Source: Desulfatirhabdium butyrativorans
GTDB lineage: Bacteria > Desulfobacterota > Desulfobacteria > Desulfobacterales > JAIFKL01
Direction: 5' to 3'
DNA length: 5,091 bases
NCBI GenBank assembly: GCA_022736535.1
Contig: DZCT01000380.1
Location: 1-5,091, forward strand
Below are positions 1-5,091 of the stretch, in pieces (position 1 is the stretch's first letter; the number at the start of each line of letters is the position of its first letter). The notes beneath the pieces are model-generated. The model was not told the origin of the DNA, ran no database searches, and saw only the letters and a list, made by a program, of their open reading frames with translations. The position numbers and the translations under genes are program-made.

Positions 1-1711
1 CGCCCCGATTAACACGATTCGAGCCGGATGATGGACCTATGGGATCAGTGACAGAACCCGATGCATAGCCGCCATACCAATCCTGACACCACTCCCACAC
101 ATTCCCGTGCATGTCGTACAGCCCGTAAGTGTTGGGAGCGAAACTCGCAGCCGGAACCGTCTTTTTTCTGTATTTCCCTTTTGAACACCCTGACAGCGGA
201 TAGTTGCCGTCATAGTTTGCCTGATCTGTCGAGAGGCATTTCCCGAAAGCAAACGGCGTGGCTGTTCCCGCACGCGCCGCATATTCCCATTCCGCTTCGG
301 TCGGCAGCCGGTAATTCTTTCCTTCCTTGCGGTTCAGCTTCTTTATAAATTCCTGCGCATCATCCCATGAGACCTGTTCAACCGGGCAGTCGTCCCCGCA
401 ATTTTTGAAATAAGACGGATTGTTTCCCGTGACCGCTTTCCACTGCCCCTGCGTCACTTCGGTGGTCTGCATGTAGAAGCCCTTAGTCAGCGTCACTTTG
501 TGCTGATTCTCATCGCTATCATGTCCCGGTTCATTCTCCGGGCTTCCCATCATAAAACTCCCCGGCGGGATATACACAAATTCCATGCCGAGAGAGTTGC
601 TGATGCGCTTTTTCGGGCTGTCTTCTTCGGGGGTTTCTTCGGGTTTCAGCGGCTCTATGACCGGCTTCTCGGTCTTTTTTTCAAGATAGACAGACACTCT
701 CTCCGTTTTTCCCTTTTTCAGATCAAGCGGCTTTTCATATATTTCATATCCCTCTCTTGAAACCTTTATCCTGTAACGCCCTGCCTGAACCGGTCCCGAA
801 CTGAATTCCCCGGTCCCGACTTTTTTCCCGTTTATCTGTATTTCCGCATCCGGAACATTCACGCTCACACTCAGAGACGTCTCTTCTGCCGGTTCTGTGA
901 CGGCTGCCCCGCCGCTGTCCGCAAAATAAAAATCTCCGATTAACGAGGATGATTCCCAGGGAATTTGTCTGTCCCCCGTCTCCTCTGCCACATCCGCACG
1001 GACACGCTTGAGCACATCCTCGATTTTCAGATTCGGCATGGTCATGTATCTCATCAGATATTTGGTATAAACGCCGTTTCTGCCATCACCGTCCGCCGCC
1101 ACTTTATCCGGCGCTGTGGCGTAAGCAAGCAGAGAACCTTTGGGAGCATCCATTTTGGCAAGACCTTTTTCGGCGTTTCTGAAACTTCTGGCAAAAGTGT
1201 TGTTCCGGCAGGCATCCAGAATCACGATATTCAGTTCGTTTCCGGCATCTTCCATTTTGCCCAGCACTCTGCCCGCGTCCACAGATTCATACCGCACGTC
1301 CGATTCGCTTTCAATTTTTGCATCTGTGGGAATCAGATAATTGCTGCCGTTAATCTGCATCCCATGTCCGGCGTAATAAAAAAGCCCTATGCCTTTGTTG
1401 TTCTGCAATGTTTTTCCGAAATTCCGGATAGCCTCCTCCATGGCTTTTTTATCCGCATTCTCTTTGCAGACCACTTCAAAACCGAGGGATTTCAGAGTGT
1501 TTGCCATATCCCTTGCGTCATTGACAGGATTGCGGAGCGGCGAGGATTCATAATCTGCATTGCCGATCACAAGAGCGGTTTTGGATTCCGAGTATCCGGA
1601 TCCGGTTTTTTTCCGTTTCATACTCCGAGCATCCTCAGCATGGACAGACAGTGAAAGCATGAAAAACAGAAAACAGAAGACAGACATCAAAAAAATAATC
1701 CTTTGTTTCAT
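1..1711 (-). CDS. Secreted caspase-like (C14) protein with PEGA and FGE-sulfatase domains, C-terminus cut by window edge
   Basis: The frame is open from the ATG at 1711 to the left edge (570 residues, stop not seen). Residues 1-25 form a signal peptide (MKQR, a long hydrophobic stretch, then SVHA before ED). Residues 44-264 are a caspase/peptidase C14 domain: KTALVIGNADY begins it, His116 lies in YYAGHG and Cys168 in DACRNN, giving the expected His-Cys dyad 52 residues apart. Residues about 278-346 match PEGA (VPDAEIQINGKKVG, then AGRYRIKVSREGYE), a surface-associated beta domain. After an acidic Pro/Glu linker, residues 372-570 match the FGE/sulfatase-modifying fold (NSLGMEFVYIPPGSFMMGS, RLPTEAEWEYAARAG, GNVWEWC at 536-542). 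The end of that fold, where true FGE enzymes carry their catalytic cysteines, is outside the window, so enzymatic FGE activity cannot be judged; many such domains bind ligands instead. The protein is predicted to be exported. An ATG one codon upstream (1714) is possible but sits only 2 nt from the ribosome site. Confidence 0.93.
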   Translation of the reverse strand, partial: MKQRIIFLMSVFCFLFFMLSLSVHAEDARSMKRKKTGSGYSESKTALVIGNADYESSPLRNPVNDARDMANTLKSLGFEVVCKENADKKAMEEAIRNFGKTLQNNKGIGLFYYAGHGMQINGSNYLIPTDAKIESESDVRYESVDAGRVLGKMEDAGNELNIVILDACRNNTFARSFRNAEKGLAKMDAPKGSLLAYATAPDKVAADGDGRNGVYTKYLMRYMTMPNLKIEDVLKRVRADVAEETGDRQIPWESSSLIGDFYFADSGGAAVTEPAEETSLSVSVNVPDAEIQINGKKVGTGEFSSGPVQAGRYRIKVSREGYEIYEKPLDLKKGKTERVSVYLEKKTEKPVIEPLKPEETPEEDSPKKRISNSLGMEFVYIPPGSFMMGSPENEPGHDSDENQHKVTLTKGFYMQTTEVTQGQWKAVTGNNPSYFKNCGDDCPVEQVSWDDAQEFIKKLNRKEGKNYRLPTEAEWEYAARAGTATPFAFGKCLSTDQANYDGNYPLSGCSKGKYRKKTVPAASFAPNTYGLYDMHGNVWEWCQDWYGGYASGSVTDPIGPSSGSNRVNRG

Positions 1712-1716
1712 CATAA

Positions 1717-1723
1717 CCTCCTT
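1717..1723 (-). promoter_or_regulatory. Shine-Dalgarno site of the caspase-PEGA-FGE gene
   Basis: The minus strand reads AAGGAGG here. Two ATG codons follow in tandem. The second (1711) is 5 nt away and the first (1714) only 2 nt, so the second is the likelier start. No convincing -35/-10 pair was seen between this site and the hairpin at 1736-1803. Confidence 0.75.
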
Positions 1724-1735
1724 TTTCAGACAGTG

Positions 1736-1803
1736 GTAGGGTGGGCAGAGCCTGATTTATCGGACACAGGCAGACAGAGGTTCTCAGGCTCTGCCCACCC
1801 TGC
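1736..1803 (+). repeat. REP-like GTAG-headed long hairpin between the two caspase genes
   Basis: Positions 1738-1755 and 1784-1801 are perfect 18-bp inverted repeats (arm GGGTGGGCAGAGCCTGA plus one A) around a 28-nt loop. A T-G wobble and one more G-C pair extend the stem to 1736-1803. The plus-strand copy starts with GTAG and ends with CTGC. A GTAG tetranucleotide at the 5' foot of a hairpin is the signature of REP elements processed by RAYT (TnpA-REP) enzymes; family membership is inferred. Because the wobble pairs only on the plus strand, that orientation folds slightly better. There is no T-run after the stem in the direction of the genes, so it is not an ordinary intrinsic terminator, although it may stabilise mRNA or slow transcription between the genes. 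Confidence 0.7.
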
Positions 1804-1844
1804 TTTTTCCAATCTTTACCGGCGGCGTATTTATGAAGCTCTGT

Positions 1845-1869
1845 ACTGAGTTTTTTGAAAAAACTCAGT
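1845..1869. repeat. Perfect AT-rich palindrome directly after the stop of the caspase-DUF4384 gene
   Basis: Twelve bases (ACTGAGTTTTTT, 1845-1856) are followed by one central G and then their exact reverse complement (1858-1869). The element ends one base from the TGA stop at 1871-1873. A transcript from either strand would form a hairpin with an ACTGAG/CTCAGT foot and an A-U upper stem. It lacks a GC-rich stem followed by a U-tract outside it, so it is not a canonical terminator. Its place right after the stop suggests a 3'-end role (mRNA end stabilisation or weak termination), but a short mobile repeat is also possible. Confidence 0.65.
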
Positions 1870-1870
1870 T

Positions 1871-3559
1871 TCACCAGCTTCTCACAATATCCTTTTTTGC
1901 ACAGGTCTTTACTTGCAGGGTCATCTGCGCGGCATCATTTTTAACACTGCCAATCATCTTCATGAAATCGGCAAAACGGGAATCTGTCGGCAACAGGTCT
2001 TCCGCACATATAAAATTTTTCAAAGATTCAGGCTGTTTCTTAAAAGCAAAAACTTTGATATATTCTGTCCCGAAATTCGGCGGGACAACTTTACTGAGTT
2101 CAGGAAAAGATAAGTCCTGATTTGCTTTTATTATCAATAATTCTTTATCATAACACGGATAAATAACATTGACAAGACCCGCAGGATCAATATTTATGAT
2201 CAGAATATGACTGTCTGCTTCGGAGCGGATGACAAATCCGATGTCTTCGCCTTCTGTCAGTACCGCTTTTTGTCCGATCAGGGATACAGATACATTAAAC
2301 TTCTGATTCGGAAAAGAAAGTTCGGTCAGTTCCCGAATATGCACCTGCCGTCTGATCCGTTCAATGACATCATCGGGTTCGGTCTGAGGAAAGCTGATCA
2401 GCATGACATCATTCGGAAGATAGAGACGATAGACCCCTTCATTCAGCATTACCAGAAGATCATAATCTTTTTCAGCCATTGTCACTCCCGGTATTTCGGA
2501 AATTTTTTGCTCAAAAGATTTTTCCAGTTTTTCCGGTCTGACCCTGAGTGTTTTATCCGTGTCTGTTGTATCAGGCTTGGAAGGAGGAACAGGGGCTGGG
2601 ATATTCTTATCAAATATCGCGTTCTCCAGCATTTCTCTTTTTTCTTCAGCACAGAGCATCTGAGGCGTATGAGAAAATCTTCGGCTTACATCCTCTCTGA
2701 CATAATGATATACTTCGCTGTATGTGATTTTGCCGTCATTATTGCTGTCTCCCGCGCCCTGAAAAGCACGGAGCAGGGCATCGGTCAATGCGCCGTGAGG
2801 TTTACCGTCAACAGTTGTTATATTCCCGTATTCAATATCAGATTTCGTGATGTCTCTTGCCGGTTCTATTCTTGAGGCGGCAGAAATATAGATAACATTC
2901 TGGTAGGGATAGGGAGGCTCTTTGATGGTGTCGGTCCCGTAAGCGGGCGATTCAGGGGAATCTGTCAAATCTACAATGCCGGTAAGCGGGGCATATTTCG
3001 CTTTTCCCCGCCGATTTAAAAAGCTCCTCACAGCATCTCCCGAATAGCAGGAATCAAAAACAGCAAAAATCAGACGTTCTTTTTCCAGCGTTTCAAGGAT
3101 GGGGCGAATATCCCGTTTGCCGATAATAAGCGAATTCATCATGTTGCTGATTTTCTTATCCGGCCGGAAATCCGCAGGCAGCAACGCGCCGGTACAGGGA
3201 TCAATTCCCCAGTCTTTTTTTTCAAGGTCATAGCTGCTGGTGCCGTGTCCGCTGAAATAAATAAAAATAGAATCGCCGGGTCTTGTGGAAGTTTCCAGCT
3301 TGTTCAACTCTTTGAGAATATTCTCCTTGCTTGCCTTATTATCCACCAATGTGATGATATGAGAAAAATTCAGAGAGGTTTTCAGGAGACTTTTCAACGC
3401 AGCAACATCATTCGGGGGTCCCTCCAAGCCATATTTTTTATCAAGATGGGGATAGTCTCCCACGCCGATAAGCAGTGCATGATTTGCCGCTTGCAGGTCT
3501 GAAACCGGGAATAGCAGTATCAGACAGATAATGCCTGTGAACAAATTAAAATTTTTCAT
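1871..3559 (-). CDS. Secreted caspase-like peptidase (C14) with EF-hand-like loop and DUF4384 domain
   Basis: This is a complete gene of 562 residues. Residues 1-24 are a signal peptide (MKNFN, hydrophobic core, DLQA cleavage site). The caspase domain starts at HALLIGVGDYP (27-37); His105 in YFSGHG and Cys171 in DSCYSGD form the catalytic dyad in the style of metacaspases, which cleave after Arg or Lys; Asp169 is placed where the family has a basic-residue pocket. Residues 271-282 (DSNNDGKITYSE) fit a canonical EF-hand loop, with D, N, D, T and E at loop positions 1, 3, 5, 9 and 12, suggesting calcium control. A Pro/Asp/Lys-rich linker (about 320-345) leads to a region resembling the middle part of DUF4384 caspases, and 421-513 match DUF4384 (GEDIGFVIRSEADSHILIIN, DPAGLVNVIYP). 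The start is supported by AAAGGAG at 3569-3575, 9 nt upstream. The product is predicted to be exported. The physiological substrate is unknown. Confidence 0.93.
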   Translation of the reverse strand: MKNFNLFTGIICLILLFPVSDLQAANHALLIGVGDYPHLDKKYGLEGPPNDVAALKSLLKTSLNFSHIITLVDNKASKENILKELNKLETSTRPGDSIFIYFSGHGTSSYDLEKKDWGIDPCTGALLPADFRPDKKISNMMNSLIIGKRDIRPILETLEKERLIFAVFDSCYSGDAVRSFLNRRGKAKYAPLTGIVDLTDSPESPAYGTDTIKEPPYPYQNVIYISAASRIEPARDITKSDIEYGNITTVDGKPHGALTDALLRAFQGAGDSNNDGKITYSEVYHYVREDVSRRFSHTPQMLCAEEKREMLENAIFDKNIPAPVPPSKPDTTDTDKTLRVRPEKLEKSFEQKISEIPGVTMAEKDYDLLVMLNEGVYRLYLPNDVMLISFPQTEPDDVIERIRRQVHIRELTELSFPNQKFNVSVSLIGQKAVLTEGEDIGFVIRSEADSHILIINIDPAGLVNVIYPCYDKELLIIKANQDLSFPELSKVVPPNFGTEYIKVFAFKKQPESLKNFICAEDLLPTDSRFADFMKMIGSVKNDAAQMTLQVKTCAKKDIVRSW

Positions 3560-3668
3560 GTTTTTTTACTCCTTTCGTGAATGATAAAAAAGATTGAGGA
3601 CATCGCCCTTTACGCACACTGTCCGAACCCTGATTCGCATGATTAAAGGATTTTCATGATGACTGCTT

Positions 3669-3697
3669 GTAGGGGAACGCCGCCGGCGCGCCCCTGC
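3669..3697 (+). repeat. Second REP-like GTAG-headed hairpin, upstream of the caspase-DUF4384 gene
   Basis: GTAGGGG (3669-3675) pairs with CCCCTGC (3691-3697), and CGCC (3678-3681) pairs with GGCG (3685-3688) above a 2x2 internal mismatch, leaving a 3-nt loop. The element opens with GTAG and closes with CTGC, exactly like the hairpin at 1736-1803, including a T-G wobble at the second base, although the inner sequences differ. It lies in the 171-bp gap (3560-3730) between the ORF6N gene and the caspase-DUF4384 gene. Apart from the ribosome site at 3569-3575, I see no clear promoter in that gap; a TATCAT resembling a -10 box lies shortly before the ribosome site but has no good -35 partner. Confidence 0.6.
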
Positions 3698-3730
3698 GAT
3701 TTTCCATCGGTTTATAAATTGCGCTCATAT

Positions 3731-4609
3731 CTATGCCTGATGCTCGTGGAGACACGACGGCGGCATCAGGCGCAGCTTGTAGCGTTTCACATTCCGGTAA
3801 GGCTTTGCTTTTGTGACGGTGTAATTCCCGAACTGACGATTGCACATACCTGTCAATATTCTGCCGAGCTGTATGCACCGGCTCCGTTCCGTGCTGCCCG
3901 TGATATTCAGGGATATTTCAAGGCGTTTGAGCAAAGGATACAAATGCGACACTCCCACACTGTCTTCGCCGTATTCGTTCCACCATGCAGTCACAAATTC
4001 CTCCAGAATTTCCTCCTCCTGTCTGGGAACAGAAGAAGCAGTCCGCGTTTCCCGGTCCCTGATTTTCGAGGGAACCGCTCCTTTTGCAATTAAACGGTCA
4101 TGAATTTCCATCAATCTTTTACGAAGGTCGTTTCTTTCGTCGCGGACATGCTCCAGTTCACGGCAGACAATATCCAAAAGATGCGTCGCTTCTTTCAGGA
4201 GAAACTGTTCATGTTGTGAAGAAGCCGTCGCTCTGCCTCCGAGTATCTCTTTCGCGGCAAAATAATTCCTGATCAGCGCACGCTGAACTTTCCATGCAAG
4301 ATCATCACCGAAAGGTTTGACAATCATCAAGTAGCCGGATTCGGTCAGGAAAATCATTGAATTGTGTTGATGACTTGAGCCGTATATTTCCGATACGGCT
4401 GGAATTTGAGACCATTCAGTATAGGGGACATCGAAAAAATCCTCCTCTTCAATCAACTTATCCCTGTTCCGGTTAAAAGCCTGTCTTGCCGTACTCGACG
4501 GCCGTTCATGCAGTTCATCCACCATTCTGAACGTAAGCACCGGCTGTCCTTTGTATTCGATTCGCTCCACCGCTTTGCCCATGATATTGACAACATTTTT
4601 ATCATACAT
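3731..4609 (-). CDS. ORF6N-domain DNA-binding protein (phage antirepressor-like)
   Basis: This is a complete gene of 292 residues. Residues 14-121 match ORF6N, a DNA-binding module of phage and mobile-element regulators: IEYKGQPVLTFRMVDELHE, then ARQAFNRNRDKLIEEEDFF, then MIFLTESGYLMIVKPFGDDLAWKVQRALI. Residues about 132-176 are rich in charged and Leu residues and probably form a helical or coiled-coil stretch suited to oligomerisation. Residues 198-282 (with AWWNEYGEDSVGVSHLYPLL and RSRCIQLGRILTGMCNRQFG) look like the small C-terminal module found at the tail of some phage or plasmid primase/helicase proteins; this is from memory and tentative. The start is favoured by AAAGGAG ending 7 nt before the ATG; Met10 has no such site. 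The gene follows the nuclease gene with a 13-bp gap, so the two are likely co-transcribed. The protein is probably cytoplasmic and a transcription regulator. The target is unknown. Confidence 0.85.
   Translation of the reverse strand: MYDKNVVNIMGKAVERIEYKGQPVLTFRMVDELHERPSSTARQAFNRNRDKLIEEEDFFDVPYTEWSQIPAVSEIYGSSHQHNSMIFLTESGYLMIVKPFGDDLAWKVQRALIRNYFAAKEILGGRATASSQHEQFLLKEATHLLDIVCRELEHVRDERNDLRKRLMEIHDRLIAKGAVPSKIRDRETRTASSVPRQEEEILEEFVTAWWNEYGEDSVGVSHLYPLLKRLEISLNITGSTERSRCIQLGRILTGMCNRQFGNYTVTKAKPYRNVKRYKLRLMPPSCLHEHQA
3735..3771. other. Bulged stem-loop at the 3' end of the ORF6N gene
   Basis: GCCTGATGC (3735-3743) pairs with GCATCAGGC (3763-3771), and TCGTG (3744-3748) pairs with CACGA (3753-3757) around a GAGA loop, with a 5-nt bulge at 3758-3762. 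It covers the last codons of the ORF6N gene. No T-run follows on the minus strand, so a role as a terminator is doubtful; it could protect the mRNA 3' end or be coincidental to coding sequence. Confidence 0.4.
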
Positions 4610-4616
4610 TGTTCAT

Positions 4617-4623
4617 CTCCTTT
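4617..4623 (-). promoter_or_regulatory. Shine-Dalgarno site of the ORF6N gene, overlapping the upstream stop codon
   Basis: The minus strand reads TGA then AAGGAG: the TGA of the nuclease gene (4625-4623) supplies the first A of AAAGGAG. The spacing to the ATG at 4609 is 7 nt. The arrangement suggests translational coupling, with ribosomes ending the nuclease frame close to the next start. An ATG at 4616-4614 lies directly against the site and reaches a stop within five codons, so it is not the start. Confidence 0.7.
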
Positions 4624-5091
4624 CAATTATTAAAAATTTCCAACAAGATTTTATTCAGAGACTTCCCGACTGATTCATCTTTTTTTATCCGGATGACTGT
4701 ATAACCGAGAGCTGATAAAATTTTATCACGCTCTTTATCAGATTTTTTATGAGCCGGACGCTCATGGTGTTTTTCATCATACTCAATAATGATTCCATGT
4801 TCAATTAAAAGAAAATCAACACGATATTTATCAATATTTATTTGCGTTCTCACAGTTGCAAGACCTTCCAAGCTTTCAATCAGAATCTTACCAAATTCTG
4901 TTTCAGAGGCATTCCTTAATATAAAGTTAAGAGATTCATCGTTAAAATATTTATTACATATTTCTAAAATCCGTTCAGAACTTGATCTGTAAATGTTAGT
5001 GAGCAGTAAATAGCCTGTCTGGGTAAGGAAAATTACAGGATTACGCTGCCCTGATCTGACCGCCCGATAAAATTTGTCCGACGGTATGTGA
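4623..5091 (-). CDS. ORF6N/Bro-like domain fused to a DUF559-type (PD-(D/E)XK) nuclease, N-terminus cut by window edge
   Basis: The frame is open from the right edge to TGA at 4623 (155 residues seen); the start lies outside, so the TTG at 4871 is not a credible start. Numbering from the edge, residues 18-31 (PVIFLTQTGYLLLT) match the end of the ORF6N-like module of the next gene (MIFLTESGYLMIV), followed by a helical stretch ending in NKYF (46-49). Residues 63-152 match the DUF559/Vsr-like nuclease fold: YRVDF (Asp92), IIIEYDEKHHE (Glu103, Asp105, His108-109), KSDKERDKIL and LGYTVIRIKKDE. These acidic and His residues fit the metal-binding active site, so nuclease activity on DNA is likely though unproven. 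The gene is AT-rich (about 34% GC counted over 4621-5091, lowest in the middle), unlike its neighbours, which suggests transfer. It is probably cytoplasmic, acting where its DNA-binding half directs it. Confidence 0.8.
   Translation of the reverse strand, partial: HIPSDKFYRAVRSGQRNPVIFLTQTGYLLLTNIYRSSSERILEICNKYFNDESLNFILRNASETEFGKILIESLEGLATVRTQINIDKYRVDFLLIEHGIIIEYDEKHHERPAHKKSDKERDKILSALGYTVIRIKKDESVGKSLNKILLEIFNN

Noticed and set aside
965..1654. Plus-strand open frame of 229 codons
   Set aside because: It lies opposite the caspase domain of the left-end gene, whose minus-strand translation shows signal peptide and catalytic motifs. The plus-strand product is rich in His, Phe and Ile without any recognisable domain.
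1736..1803. Intrinsic terminator
   Set aside because: The stem is strong, but the loop is 28 nt and no T-run follows on the coding strand, so a repeat element explains it better.
1635..1874. Minus-strand open frame of 79 codons starting at a GTG that overlaps the caspase-DUF4384 stop
   Set aside because: It would translate both hairpins and the out-of-frame start of the next gene. Its tail only mirrors the signal-peptide region of the real gene.
2207..2875. Plus-strand open frame of 222 codons
   Set aside because: It is antisense to the caspase-DUF4384 gene, with no ribosome site noted and a product that resembles no family. It is a shadow of the coding strand.
3654..3878. Minus-strand open frame of 74 codons
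   Set aside because: It lies within the ORF6N coding end in another frame and continues through the hairpin repeat, with no sign of a separate protein.
3656..4093. Plus-strand open frame of 145 codons
   Set aside because: It starts in the intergenic gap and runs through the REP-like hairpin and antisense to the ORF6N gene. No domain is recognisable.
4623..4871. Nuclease gene starting at the TTG at 4871
   Set aside because: The same frame is open to the right edge and encodes a recognisable IFLT-x(2)-GYL motif upstream, so the TTG is internal and the gene is a partial one.
1..5091. CRISPR array, tRNA or rRNA genes
   Set aside because: No regularly spaced direct repeats, tRNA cloverleaf with a T-loop GTTCGA-type signature, or rRNA-like stretch was seen in the gaps, and coding genes fill nearly all of the window.

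Overview
The window carries four protein genes, all on the minus strand, so they read from right to left. It suggests a Gram-negative bacterium. Signal peptides mark secreted or periplasmic proteins, strong AGGAGG-type ribosome sites precede the three starts in view, and caspase-like, PEGA, FGE-fold and DUF4384 domains are combined in ways I associate with complex Desulfobacterota or large sulfur bacteria. That taxonomic guess rests on domain style and mid-range base composition only and is weak.

Right end (3731-5091): two genes with a phage-type character, 13 bp apart and probably co-transcribed. The first, cut by the right edge, has the end of an ORF6N/Bro-like DNA-binding module fused to a DUF559-type nuclease of the PD-(D/E)XK fold. 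The second is a complete ORF6N protein with a central helical segment and a distinct C-terminal module. The two share an IFLT-x(2)-GYL motif, so they look like relatives by duplication or shuffling. The nuclease gene is clearly AT-rich (about 34% GC by my count over 4621-5091) against roughly 47% in the parts of the neighbour I counted.

Middle (1871-3559): a complete secreted caspase-like peptidase (C14) with an EF-hand-like calcium loop inside the caspase region and a C-terminal DUF4384 domain. It is bracketed by two different GTAG-headed hairpins (1736-1803 and 3669-3697) that resemble REP elements, the substrates of RAYT transposases. A perfect AT-rich palindrome sits directly after its stop codon.

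Left end (1-1711): a second secreted caspase-like protein of different architecture, caspase - PEGA - FGE/sulfatase-modifying fold (a C-type-lectin-like fold), cut by the left edge about where the variable part of this fold would begin. FGE-fold proteins with effector domains such as caspases are known targets of diversity-generating retroelements, so sequence to the left is the most promising place for something new.

The two caspase genes lie in the same direction 159 bp apart, with different active-site styles (DSCYSG and DACRNN). A shared role in signalling, stress or defence is plausible but not shown by the sequence. No tRNA, rRNA, CRISPR array or complete insertion sequence was seen.
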